Assembly (NCBI GenBank): GCA_031288815.1 | Contig: JAITQR010000113.1 | Span: forward strand, 1-17,760 | Reading direction: 5' to 3' | Length of the DNA stretch: 17,760 nt | From: Treponema sp. | GTDB lineage: Bacteria > Spirochaetota > Spirochaetia > Treponematales > Breznakiellaceae | In this document: in pieces, positions 1 to 7,322 of the stretch | Layout of the letters: each line of letters begins with the position of its first letter | Numbering within the stretch: the first letter of the stretch is position 1 | The notes under the pieces: model-generated | The model's input: only the letters and a program-made list of their open reading frames with translations | Told to the model about the DNA's origin: nothing | Databases searched by the model: none | Program-made: the position numbers and the translations under genes

Positions 1-1459
1 CGCCGCTTTTTGAGGTACACTTAAACGCATAATGCGCCGCGGGAGTTTTTCCGCGGGTTTTGCACCACTCGGTATATAGATTGTTCAACTCGGCGGAAAC
101 CAATTCCGCGTGAATATCCCTGACACAGAAAACAATCGTCTTTTGCTCCGGCTGCCCGGTTTTGACCAGATGATCAAACAGATCCTTGCACATCGCAAAA
201 ACGCGATCCGGCAGCATTATCTTCGACTCATAATCTGTTTTCTCATACAGATCCTTTAAGTCCGCTTCCGCAGCCGGCAGCCCCGTGTTCCAGTCCCGGG
301 GATTGCGCCGCAAAACATCTTCAAAGCTGATGCCCGTGTTGTCAAGGTCTACACTTCCCCGCTGAATCTCGCAGGCGGCCAGAAAGCCATCCTCAATCGC
401 CTGCAGCATCCCGTATTCATAAACAGGCTCGCCAAAATACCTGACATTGTTGGCGGTGATTTTATCATCCTCCCGGAATTCTTCCGTGTCCTCTTTGACT
501 TTTAGAATTCGGGGAGTCGCGGTTAGTCCAACATGTACCGCCTTTTCGTTTTTTACCAATGGCAGCGACCATTTATTCCAGGCGCTCCGGTGGCACTCGT
601 CGATAACAATATGGGAGAAGTAATTTTCCGGGTAATGCCCGGTAAAGAAACCGGCGTCATCATTTTCTTCCAACCCCAGGGACTGGTAGGTGGCAATAAT
701 GATTTTCGCGTTCTTTTGGGGGTTGCCGTTTTCAACCGCAGCGGCATTGGAACCGAATTTACCCTGAAAGGCGTTAAGAGCCTGGGTCCGCAGCTCATCC
801 CGGTCACAGAGAAAAAGCGCCTTTCGCAGCGATCCCGCATCGGCTATCCTTTTCAACAGATTGACCGCGATGAAGGTCTTCCCCGCACCGGTAGCAAGGG
901 AAAGCAGGACCCGGTTTTTTCCCTGGGCTATTTTTTCCAGGGCCCCACGGATAGCCGCGTCCTGATAATACCGCCGTTCCCCTTCACCGCCGGTATACTT
1001 AATGAGCAGCGGCTTGGCGGCTTCCGATTCAAGGGGAAAGCCCATTCCTTTTTCATAGCGCCTTCTCAGTTCCCCCTCTGTGGGAAACTCCGACATCGGT
1101 TTTGGAGCCGAGGTCATGCCGGTGAATTTGTCATATTCAACAAACTGATGGCCGTTGGTCGAAAAAACAAACTTCACGTTGAGCCGGTCAATATCCCCGT
1201 CCCGTTTCCCCTGCTGGAGGCCAAAACCCGGAGATTTATCTTCCGCCTTCGCTTCGATGAGGGCTACCGCGACCGGCTGGGTGTCCCTGGACGCGATTAT
1301 CCGCAGCAGATAGTCGGTTCTTCCCTGCCTGCGCTTTTTAGTTACCATGTCATAGGCGCCGGTAGATACCTCCACCTTTACATGATCCCGGGTCCATCCC
1401 CCCGCGGAAAGCGCGGGGTCAACGAGATCCCTTCTTGTTTGCGCCTCGTTTTTTGCCAT
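1..1459 (-). CDS. hsdR: Type I restriction enzyme R subunit (HsdR, EcoEI-like), 3' end outside the window
   Basis: The R subunit of a type I restriction-modification complex: an ATP-dependent DNA translocase with an N-terminal nuclease. I translated this frame by hand; it stays open for 486 codons to the window edge. The N-terminus (MAKNEAQTRRDLVDPAL, then GGW) matches the family start. A PD-(D/E)xK nuclease is visible as TDYLL near residue 50 and IEAKAED near 72-78, followed by GLQQGK. Helicase motifs follow: Walker A ATGAGKT near 187-193, Walker B/DEAH-type DECHRSAW near 286, and GLTATPR near 310. An in-frame TAA lies four codons upstream of the ATG, so no earlier start is possible. There is no Shine-Dalgarno sequence before it. 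The gene follows lplA by 37 bases on the same strand. No hsdM or hsdS is upstream; in many type I operons they follow hsdR, which here means beyond the left edge. Family assignment is secure; specificity is unknown. Confidence 0.93.
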   Translation of the reverse strand, partial: MAKNEAQTRRDLVDPALSAGGWTRDHVKVEVSTGAYDMVTKKRRQGRTDYLLRIIASRDTQPVAVALIEAKAEDKSPGFGLQQGKRDGDIDRLNVKFVFSTNGHQFVEYDKFTGMTSAPKPMSEFPTEGELRRRYEKGMGFPLESEAAKPLLIKYTGGEGERRYYQDAAIRGALEKIAQGKNRVLLSLATGAGKTFIAVNLLKRIADAGSLRKALFLCDRDELRTQALNAFQGKFGSNAAAVENGNPQKNAKIIIATYQSLGLEENDDAGFFTGHYPENYFSHIVIDECHRSAWNKWSLPLVKNEKAVHVGLTATPRILKVKEDTEEFREDDKITANNVRYFGEPVYEYGMLQAIEDGFLAACEIQRGSVDLDNTGISFEDVLRRNPRDWNTGLPAAEADLKDLYEKTDYESKIMLPDRVFAMCKDLFDHLVKTGQPEQKTIVFCVRDIHAELVSAELNNLYTEWCKTRGKTPAAHYAFKCTSKSG

Positions 1460-1496
1460 AGGAATAATTTATACCAGCATGGTTGTTCAATAGCAA
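1460..1496 (-). promoter_or_regulatory. Possible hsdR promoter in the lplA-hsdR gap
   Basis: On the minus strand a TTGCTA hexamer overlaps the lplA stop region and is followed after 17 bases by TATAAA, eight bases before the hsdR ATG. Transcription from it would begin at or next to the start codon, giving a leaderless message. That would fit the missing Shine-Dalgarno sequence. The -35 match is only moderate and the hexamers were found by eye, so this is tentative. Read-through from the gcv operon is the alternative; no terminator hairpin is visible between the genes. Confidence 0.35.
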
Positions 1497-2555
1497 TCAA
1501 TCAACAAGCTGCCCTTGCGCGTCCCCTTCCCCGGATTCAAAGATCATGGCGGCTATGTCCGCGGCCTCTATCCGGTGCGCGGGATCGATGGCCGCCAGTT
1601 TCTCCGCCACCGCCCGGGGTTCAAAGGGGCAGTCTTTCAGTTTTTCCGCCGCCTCCAGGATAAAGCCGCTGTCCATGGCGTCGGAGAAGATCTGCGCCCC
1701 GGCGATCCGGTTCCGCTCAACATCGAAACGGATGTCCGCTCCGCCCCAGGAGAAACGGCGTTCCGCCTTGAAGCGAAAGGGGGGATTTTTGCCGTACTTC
1801 CACTGGGGGGAGGAAAACCAGGCCGTAAGCTCCGCAAGCCGCGCCGTAGCGCCGGGGAAGCGGTCCTCCAGGGAAGGGGCCGGCTCCGGGGAAAGCGGTT
1901 CAGGGGAAAGCTCTTCCGCCTTGACCCGGTAGACTTCGGCAAAAGCGGCGCGGAGGCTCGCGGCAAGGGAGGGGACGGTAATATCCGGCTTACATTCGGC
2001 CAGGTTCACCATGCGGCTCCGCACCGATTCCACCCCCTTGCTCAGGATCTTCTCCCGGGAGACCGAAAGGTAACGCCCCGCCGCCTTTATATCGGCCCGG
2101 ACAAGAAGGGTGCCGTGGTGGTACGCGTTCCGCTCCCCCCGGTAGAAGGCGTTGCCGGAGAATTTGCGGCCCCCGGTTTCAATATCGTTACGGCCGGTCA
2201 TCTCCGCCTCAATTCCCAGGTTCCTCACCGCCTGAAGGATCACCGAACTCTGCCGTTCCAGGTTGTAGTCCTCTTGGGGCGTCAGAAAGGTAAAGTTGAG
2301 GTTCCCCAGATCGTGGAACACCGCCCCGCCCCCGGAGAGACGGCGGGCCAGAAAGCCCCCCTCTCCTTCCAGTTCCGCTACCCGGCACTCGGTCCAGGCG
2401 TTCTGGTTCCGCCCGATCACCACGGTCTGCCGGTTTTGCCAGAGGTAGAGGATACAGGTTTCCCGGGGAACCGCGTCGAGGAGCAGTTTCTCCCGGGCGA
2501 TATTCCGGTAGGGGTTGGTCTCCCCGGTTTGGACAATGAAACCCCGCTTTATCAT
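1497..2555 (-). CDS. lplA: Lipoate-protein ligase A
   Basis: Activates lipoate to lipoyl-AMP and transfers it to a lysine of lipoyl-domain proteins in the cytoplasm. The 352-residue product has the lipoate-binding signature RRLSGGGAVFHDLGN at residues 71-85 and the catalytic lysine in GRKFSGNAF (Lys131). A C-terminal accessory domain follows, as in two-domain LplA proteins. A short proline-rich linker (SPEPLSPEPAPS) lies near residue 220, where the two domains would join. The ATG overlaps the gcvPB stop as ATGA, so the genes are translationally coupled. Being the last gene of the glycine cleavage operon points to GcvH as its main substrate; this is inference from context. The family call is firm. 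Confidence 0.94.
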   Translation of the reverse strand: MIKRGFIVQTGETNPYRNIAREKLLLDAVPRETCILYLWQNRQTVVIGRNQNAWTECRVAELEGEGGFLARRLSGGGAVFHDLGNLNFTFLTPQEDYNLERQSSVILQAVRNLGIEAEMTGRNDIETGGRKFSGNAFYRGERNAYHHGTLLVRADIKAAGRYLSVSREKILSKGVESVRSRMVNLAECKPDITVPSLAASLRAAFAEVYRVKAEELSPEPLSPEPAPSLEDRFPGATARLAELTAWFSSPQWKYGKNPPFRFKAERRFSWGGADIRFDVERNRIAGAQIFSDAMDSGFILEAAEKLKDCPFEPRAVAEKLAAIDPAHRIEAADIAAMIFESGEGDAQGQLVD

Positions 2556-3958
2556 GGCGCGGTGTAACGCAGCACCGGCTGCCGCGCGGCCTTTACGTCA
2601 TCGGGCCGGCCGATGACGGTACCCAGGGGCGAACGGCGGAGCTTTTCCGGATCCTTCCGGGCTTCTTCGTAAAGGGAACGGAAAGCGGCGGCGGCCTCGT
2701 CCAGGGTCTCCTTCGACTCGGTTTCCGTGGGCTCTATCATCATGGCCTCGTGGACGATCAGGGGGAAGTAGATGGTGGGGGGGTGCATCCCCCTGTCCTG
2801 GAGGGCCTTGGCCAGATCCAGGGCGGAGACGCCGTGGGAACGCTTGAGCTCCTCCAGGGAGATGACGAACTCGTGCATGCAGGGCCCCGGATAGGCGGGG
2901 GGGAATTGGTCCCGGATCTTTTCCATCAGGTAGTTGGCGTTAAGCACCGCGTCCCTGGCCGCGGCGGGTATCCCCTCTTTTCCCAGGCTCAGGAGGTAGG
3001 CGGCGGCTTTTACCACTACCAGGAAGTTGCCGTAGAAGGCCCGGACCCGCCCGATGCTCCGGGGACGGGCCTCCGGATCTCCCTCCAGGGGCAGGAAGGG
3101 GGCGAGGAAGTCCTTGCAGCCTACCACGCCGGAACCGGGGCCGCCGCCGCCGTGGGGGGTGGAAAAAGACTTGTGGAGGTTCAGATGCACCGCGTCGAAA
3201 CCCATATCCCCGGGCCGCGTGATTCCCATGACGGCGTTCAGGTTCGCCCCGTCGTAGTAACACAGCCCCCCGGCCCGGTGGACGATCCCGGTAATCTCCA
3301 GGATATTGGGATCGAAAAGCCCCAGGGTATTGGGGTTGGTGAGCATGAGTCCCGCGGTGTCCGGCCCCACAGCGGCCCTGAGGGCCTCAAGATCCACGCA
3401 GCCGTCGGGCCCGGAAGCGATGTTCCGTACCTGGAAACCGGCCATGGCGGCGCTGGCGGGATTGGTGCCGTGGGCGCTGTCCGGAACGATTACCGTAGTC
3501 CGCCCCGTATCGCCCCGGCTCCGGTGCCAGGCCGCGAAAAGGAGGAGGCCGGTAAATTCCCCGTGGGCCCCGGCGGCGGGCTGGAAGCTCATGGCGTCCA
3601 TGCCGGTAATCTCCCGGAGATACCGGGAGGCGAGATCCAGCAGTTTGAGACAGCCCTTCACCGTATGGGCGGGCTGCAGGGGGTGGATGTCCCGGAAACC
3701 CGGCAGGGCGGCCAGCTCCTCGTTGATCTTGGGGTTGTACTTCATGGTACAGGAACCCAGGGGGTAAAAGCCGTCGTTTACCCCGAAGGATCGTTTTGCC
3801 AGGGCGCTGTAGTGGCGGGAGAGGCTGTTTTCGTCCAGGCTGGGAAGCCGGGCGGGAAGCTTCCGGGCAAAAGCGGAGGGATCCGCCGCCGGCACATCGC
3901 AGGGGGGAAGCACCGAAGTTCCGGAACCTTTCCTGCTTTTCTCAAATATCAGTTTCAA
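2552..3958 (-). CDS. gcvPB: Glycine dehydrogenase (decarboxylating) subunit 2, P-protein
   Basis: PLP-binding half of the two-subunit P protein. With GcvPA it decarboxylates glycine and passes the aminomethyl group to the lipoyl arm of GcvH. The 468 residues are normal for the split form. The PLP lysine is Lys263 in NLHKSFSTPHGGGGPG, followed by the glycine-rich loop. Other family signatures are PLGSCTMKYNPK near residue 65 and DSAHGTNPASAAMAGF near 160. The start is TTG: an AAGGGGG sequence lies about six bases upstream, and the MKLIFEKSR start matches family members. The start lies 17 bases inside the end of gcvPA, so translation is likely coupled. Confidence 0.96.
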   Translation of the reverse strand: MKLIFEKSRKGSGTSVLPPCDVPAADPSAFARKLPARLPSLDENSLSRHYSALAKRSFGVNDGFYPLGSCTMKYNPKINEELAALPGFRDIHPLQPAHTVKGCLKLLDLASRYLREITGMDAMSFQPAAGAHGEFTGLLLFAAWHRSRGDTGRTTVIVPDSAHGTNPASAAMAGFQVRNIASGPDGCVDLEALRAAVGPDTAGLMLTNPNTLGLFDPNILEITGIVHRAGGLCYYDGANLNAVMGITRPGDMGFDAVHLNLHKSFSTPHGGGGPGSGVVGCKDFLAPFLPLEGDPEARPRSIGRVRAFYGNFLVVVKAAAYLLSLGKEGIPAAARDAVLNANYLMEKIRDQFPPAYPGPCMHEFVISLEELKRSHGVSALDLAKALQDRGMHPPTIYFPLIVHEAMMIEPTETESKETLDEAAAAFRSLYEEARKDPEKLRRSPLGTVIGRPDDVKAARQPVLRYTAP

Positions 3959-5285
3959 ACAATCCCCCTTTCAGGATAGCGGCCAGTTCGTCTATATCGG
4001 CCCTGCTGTTCATCTCGGTGACGCACCAGAGGATCCGGTCCCGGGCCAGGGGGTATCCCCCCAGGATGCCGTGGTTTTCCAGCAGGGCCAGGGTCTTTTC
4101 CGTGTCCGGGCAGCGGGTAACAAATTCGTTGAAGAACTCCCCGCCGTACACCAGGGAGTATCCGGGCAGGGAGGAGATGAGCCCCGCCGCGTAGACCGCC
4201 TTGGCGTGGCACTGGCGGGAAAGTTCCGCGAAGCCCTCCTCGCCCATTACCGACAGGTACACCGCCGCGGTGAGGGCGCAGTGGGCCTGGTTGGAACAGA
4301 GATTGCTCGAAGCCTTTTCCCGGCGTATATGCTGCTCCCGGGCCTGGAGGGTCAGCACAAAGGCCCGTTTCCTCCTGAAATCGGTGGTCTCCCCGACGAT
4401 CCTCCCCGGAAGCCTCCGCATAAGGGCGTTTTTGCAGGCCATGAAGCCCAGGTAGGGGCCGCCGAAGGCCAGGGGAAGCCCCAGGGGCTGGCCTTCCCCC
4501 ACGGCGATATCCGCCCCCAGGGCGCCGGGGCTTTCAAAGATCCCCAGGGAAACAGGGTTCACCCCCGCCACCAGGAAGCTCCCGGCGGCATGGACGATCC
4601 ACGCGAATTGGGGGATATCTTCGATAAGGCCGAAGAAATTCGGGCTCTGGATGTAGAGGCAGGCGGCTTTCCCCTCCGCGGCGTCCCCGGCCAGGAGCCG
4701 GCTGAGTTCTTCGGCGTCGGTTCTGCCGTCTTCCCCGGCGGGAACCATCCGCACCGGCGCGCCGTAAGCCCCGCAGTAGGTCTTGATGGTTTCGATGGTC
4801 TGGGGATGGGCGGCGGAGGAGACATAGACGGTTTCCCGGCCCCGGTCCCGGCACATGTTTACCCCCTCCGCGGCGGCGCTTGCCCCGTCGTAGGCCGAAG
4901 CGTTGGCCGCGTCCATGCCGGTAAGCTCGCAGATCATGGTCTGGTACTCGAAAATGGACTGGAGTATCCCCTGGCTTATCTCCGCCTGGTAGGGGGTGTA
5001 GGCGGTAACAAAGGTCTCGTTGGCGCTGATCCGCTTTACCGCCGCGGGAATGTAGTGATGGTAGGCCCCGGCCCCCCGGAAGATCCGGGGAAAGACCCGG
5101 TTCTCCGCCGCCAGGGCGCCGATCTCCTTTACCAGTTCCATCTCCGCCATGCCCCCGGGCAGGGCCAGTTCCCCCAGCAGGGCCTCTTGCGGGATCGCCG
5201 CGAAAAGCTCGTCCACAGAGCCGCGGCCTATACCGGCAAGCATCTCCCGGCGGCCGGCGGGGGTATTCGGCAGGTATGAGCCCAT
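3942..5285 (-). CDS. gcvPA: Glycine dehydrogenase (decarboxylating) subunit 1, P-protein
   Basis: N-terminal half of the split glycine decarboxylase, which forms the active complex with GcvPB. The 447 residues are the usual length for the stand-alone subunit 1. Family signatures include YHHYIPAAVKRI near residue 75, FVTAYTPYQAEISQGILQSIFEYQ near 93-116, and TGMDAANASAYDGASAAAE near 122-140. The late segment TLQAREQHIRREKASSNLCSNQ is typical of P proteins. The ATG is four bases after the gcvH stop, with AGGAG about eight bases upstream. It has no PLP lysine of its own, as expected for this subunit. Confidence 0.96.
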   Translation of the reverse strand: MGSYLPNTPAGRREMLAGIGRGSVDELFAAIPQEALLGELALPGGMAEMELVKEIGALAAENRVFPRIFRGAGAYHHYIPAAVKRISANETFVTAYTPYQAEISQGILQSIFEYQTMICELTGMDAANASAYDGASAAAEGVNMCRDRGRETVYVSSAAHPQTIETIKTYCGAYGAPVRMVPAGEDGRTDAEELSRLLAGDAAEGKAACLYIQSPNFFGLIEDIPQFAWIVHAAGSFLVAGVNPVSLGIFESPGALGADIAVGEGQPLGLPLAFGGPYLGFMACKNALMRRLPGRIVGETTDFRRKRAFVLTLQAREQHIRREKASSNLCSNQAHCALTAAVYLSVMGEEGFAELSRQCHAKAVYAAGLISSLPGYSLVYGGEFFNEFVTRCPDTEKTLALLENHGILGGYPLARDRILWCVTEMNSRADIDELAAILKGGLFETDI

Positions 5286-5289
5286 ACCC

Positions 5290-5661
5290 CTACTCCTGGG
5301 GAAGCAGGGCCCGGTACTCCGCGGCGGAGAGGAATTCCCCCCCCGGAACCCCCTCCGCCCGGATGAGCCAGGCCTCGTAAGGCGAGCGGTTGATCAGGGC
5401 GGGATCGTCGAGTATCCCCTGGTTCAGTTCCTTTACCGTCCCGTTTACCGGGCTATAGATGTTCGACACCGCCTTGACGGACTCCACGTCGGCGAAGGAG
5501 ACCCCGGCGCTCAGGCCGTCCCCCTCCCGGGGCAGATTCACGAACACGATGTCCCCCAGCTCCCGCTGGGCGTAATCGGTAATGCCGATCTCCCAGCCCC
5601 CTTCCAGGGCCCTTACCCACTCGTGGGATTTGGTGTACTTCAGATCCCCGGGAAAATTCAT
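5290..5661 (-). CDS. gcvH: Glycine cleavage system H protein
   Basis: Lipoyl carrier of the glycine cleavage system. It takes the aminomethyl group from the P protein, presents it to GcvT, and is then reoxidised by the L protein. The chosen start gives 123 residues, the usual length. The N-terminus is MNFPGDLKYTKSHEWV, and the lipoylated lysine is Lys63 in DVESVKAVSNIYSP. The same frame extends upstream to 5829, but that part overlaps gcvT and has no family resemblance. The internal ATG has GGAGG eight bases upstream and overlaps the gcvT stop as ATGA, which decides the start. The lplA gene in the same operon would supply the lipoyl group. Confidence 0.96.
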   Translation of the reverse strand: MNFPGDLKYTKSHEWVRALEGGWEIGITDYAQRELGDIVFVNLPREGDGLSAGVSFADVESVKAVSNIYSPVNGTVKELNQGILDDPALINRSPYEAWLIRAEGVPGGEFLSAAEYRALLPQE

Positions 5662-6767
5662 ATTCCTACCTCCGTTGCTTGGGTCGCGGAGTTGTTCTTG
5701 TAAAAAGGCAGGGTACAGACCTCCGCGGCCACCATCTTGCCCCGCACATCCGCCTCTATCAGGGTACCCGGTTCGGCGGCCTCCGTATCGAGGAGGGCCA
5801 TGGCCAGGGCTTTCTTCAGGAAGGGACAAAAAGTGCCGGAACTGCTTCTGCCCGCCCGTTTCCCCCGCCAGTACAGATCCGCCTGTTCCCGGATGATCCC
5901 CCGGCCAATAACCTGGAGGCCGGCCCGAATCCGGGAACTTTTCTCCTTTCCCGCCAGGGCGGCCTTCCCGATAAAATCGTCCTTGGCCATCTTGACGGCG
6001 AAGCCCAGGCCCGCCTCAAAGGGGTTCACCGTTTCGTCCATCTCGTGGCCGTAGAGGGGCATGGCCGCCTCCAGCCGCAGGGTGTCCCGGGCCCCGAGGC
6101 CGCAGGCCCTGAGCGTTCCCTTCCCCGCCTCCAGGAGCCGTTCCCAGAGGGCCGGGGCATCCCCGGGGGCGCAGTAAAGCTCGTAGCCCAATTCCCCGGT
6201 GTAACCCGTGCGGGACACGATGCAGGGTATACCCCCAACATCCCCCTTCTCGATGAGGGTGTAGTATCTCCGGGGAACCGTAGCGGAAAGGGAGGAGAGG
6301 ATCTCAAGGGAGGCGGGGCCCTGGAGGGCTATCTGGGCGAAGGAGCCGGAGACATCCTCAAAGCCCGCCCCCGGTTCACCCAGCCGGGCCCTGATCCAGG
6401 CGGCGTCTTTTTCCCGGTTCGCGGCGTTCACCACCAGGAAGTAGCGATCCTCCGCCATTTTGCAGACCACCAGGTCGTCAATGACCCCGCCGGCTTCGTC
6501 GCACATCAGGGTGTAGCGTACCCGGCCCAAGGCCATGCCGGTAAAATCGTTGGTAAAGAGCCGCTGCAGTGCCTCCAGGCTCCCGGGCCCCTGGATGAGG
6601 AATTCGCCCATGTGGGACACGTCGAAGAGACCGGCCCTTTCGCGGACCGCGTTGTGCTCGGCGATCACCCCTCCTTCGTACTGCACCGGGAGCAGGTAAG
6701 CGGCGAAGGGGATCATCCTTCCCCCGTGGGATTCATGCCATTGGTATAACGGTGTTTTCTTTTCCAA
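5658..6767 (-). CDS. gcvT: Glycine cleavage system T protein (aminomethyltransferase)
   Basis: Transfers the methylene carbon from aminomethyl-lipoyl-GcvH to tetrahydrofolate, releasing ammonia. The product is 369 residues, normal for the family. It starts (M)EKKTPLYQWHESHGGRMIPFAAYLLPVQY, matching the conserved N-terminus. The catalytic aspartate region is GGVIDDLVV (Asp97/Asp98), and ISRTGYTGELGYELY-like sequence (here IVSRTGYTGELGYELY) lies near residue 180. The open frame runs upstream to 7271, but that part crosses the riboswitch and is not protein-like. The start is TTG, with a strong AAGGAGG seven bases upstream. First gene of the operon; controlled by the tandem glycine riboswitch upstream. 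Confidence 0.95.
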   Translation of the reverse strand: MEKKTPLYQWHESHGGRMIPFAAYLLPVQYEGGVIAEHNAVRERAGLFDVSHMGEFLIQGPGSLEALQRLFTNDFTGMALGRVRYTLMCDEAGGVIDDLVVCKMAEDRYFLVVNAANREKDAAWIRARLGEPGAGFEDVSGSFAQIALQGPASLEILSSLSATVPRRYYTLIEKGDVGGIPCIVSRTGYTGELGYELYCAPGDAPALWERLLEAGKGTLRACGLGARDTLRLEAAMPLYGHEMDETVNPFEAGLGFAVKMAKDDFIGKAALAGKEKSSRIRAGLQVIGRGIIREQADLYWRGKRAGRSSSGTFCPFLKKALAMALLDTEAAEPGTLIEADVRGKMVAAEVCTLPFYKNNSATQATEVGI

Positions 6768-6814
6768 ACCGGGGCCTCCTTCAGGCAAGCGCGCAAACGT
6801 AAAATCCGCCCCGG
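6768..6814 (-). promoter_or_regulatory. gcvT ribosome binding site and a stem that could cover it
   Basis: AAGGAGG (plus-strand 6775-6781) precedes the gcvT TTG by seven bases. The spacer between it and the start is GCCCCGG (6769-6775), which can pair perfectly over seven bases with CCGGGGC at 6808-6814. The stem would lock the spacer and the edge of the Shine-Dalgarno sequence. This makes it a candidate translational expression platform for the upstream riboswitch. The pairing is seen in the sequence; its use is inferred. Confidence 0.5.
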
Positions 6815-7033
6815 AACCGAAACCGGCCGGGAACGAACGATCTTGGGAGCCCTGACAACCTCTCGCGGGAGCGGGGAAACGCGCTATTAGGTACGCTTTT
6901 CCGTACATCCCGAGGACTCCCGGGAAGATCCGCCCAAACGGCCGGGCCTTCCGGTTTGCGCTCCGTCTTTGACCTGAAAGATTCTCTCCCTTTGCGGGAG
7001 ATTGCCTCTTCGGCGCCGTTTGATCCCCTAGCG

Positions 7034-7059
7034 GTTTGTTGCGCTTCGCGCGTAAAACC
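7034..7059 (-). other. Hairpin in the P3 insertion of aptamer 2 (nearest the core)
   Basis: GGTTT pairs with AAACC and, inside that, GCGC pairs with GCGC around a three-base loop, with small mismatches between the two helices. It is the last of three hairpins inserted in P3 of the second glycine aptamer. It could extend or cap P3. No function is known. Confidence 0.5.
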
Positions 7060-7061
7060 CT

Positions 7062-7088
7062 AAAAAATCGCCTTTCAGGCGATTTTTT
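7062..7088 (-). terminator. Terminator-like hairpin inside riboswitch aptamer 2
   Basis: A perfect 11-bp inverted repeat, AAAAAATCGCC and GGCGATTTTTT, with a five-base loop. Read on the minus strand it has a GC-rich stem core followed by six T residues, the form of an intrinsic terminator; the symmetry makes it equally terminator-like on the plus strand. It lies before the ligand-binding core of aptamer 2 and about 295 bases before gcvT. The loop bases TGAAAG could also pair with CTTTCA in the 3' half of the aptamer. Whether it terminates transcription or is only a structural helix cannot be told here. Confidence 0.5.
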
Positions 7089-7106
7089 ACCCTGCAAACT
7101 GCGTAA

Positions 7107-7173
7107 AGGAGCCGGATAATTGGGATTTTTGCGGCACTGATGGCGCAAAAATCCACAAATGCAACAGGCTCCT
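7107..7173. repeat. Nested palindromic element in the riboswitch P3 insertion
   Basis: An interrupted palindrome. The outer arms AGGAGCC (7107-7113) and GGCTCCT (7167-7173) are perfect over seven bases. The inner arms GGATTTTTGCG (7123-7133) and CGCAAAAATCC (7144-7154) are perfect over 11 bases around a 10-base loop. It forms the first part of the extra sequence in glycine aptamer 2. Its compact form resembles REP-type or small mobile palindromic units, but no second copy is visible in this window and no target duplication could be defined. Confidence 0.6.
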
Positions 7174-7322
7174 AGAGGAACCAAATCGGCCTTTTCGGAG
7201 TTTCGTCGGAACCCGGTACTTTTGCCTGAGAGTTTTACGCTTTGCCCCTTCGGCGGCGGATACGGCCCCAAAAGGGCGCTCCGCTCTCTCCCGGATTCGT
7301 CATTCGAATTTCGTAATGCGAA

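Larger units (their letters stand above)
6961..7297 (-). ncRNA. Tandem glycine riboswitch with an enlarged second aptamer
   Basis: Cis-regulatory RNA of the gcvT leader that senses glycine. Aptamer 1 (7297-7210) has P1 AATCCGG/CCGGGTT, P2 GAGAG/CTCTC, the core GCCGCCGAAGGGGCAA and the 3' element ACTCTCAGGCAAAAG; these match the known glycine aptamer. The linker GACGAAACTCCG resembles that of the Bacillus subtilis gcvT riboswitch. Aptamer 2 has P1 CTCCG (7200-7196) with CGGAG (6965-6961), P2 AAAG/CTTT, the core GCGCCGAAGAGGCAA (about 7016-7002), a CTCCC/GGGAG hairpin, and TCTTTCAGGTCAAAG. Its P3 can form CCG-TTTGG-TCCTCTAG (7189-7172) against 7031-7016 with two single-base bulges. About 140 nt of extra hairpins sit between those arms. 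The identification is firm; the fold of aptamer 2 is hand-built. Confidence 0.9.

Noticed and set aside
533..1663. A 376-residue plus-strand open frame
   Set aside because: It lies opposite hsdR, whose minus-strand frame carries clear nuclease and helicase motifs; the plus-strand translation has no recognisable domain.
1880..1915. Short direct repeat in lplA (GGGAAAG units encoding SPEPLSPEP)
   Set aside because: Only two imperfect short copies in a proline-rich linker; consistent with simple linker expansion.
1515..5279. Long plus-strand frames opposite lplA, gcvPB and gcvPA (1515-2567, 2750-3979, 4071-5279)
   Set aside because: GC-rich coding sequence commonly leaves long open antisense frames; these are low-complexity Gly/Pro/Arg-rich and the opposite strand encodes well-conserved proteins.
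5662..5829. N-terminal extension of the gcvH frame
   Set aside because: It overlaps the gcvT coding region, has no H-protein similarity, and the internal ATG has a good ribosome binding site.
6768..7271. N-terminal extension of the gcvT frame
   Set aside because: It translates the riboswitch; the TTG at 6767 has AAGGAGG upstream and gives the conserved family N-terminus.
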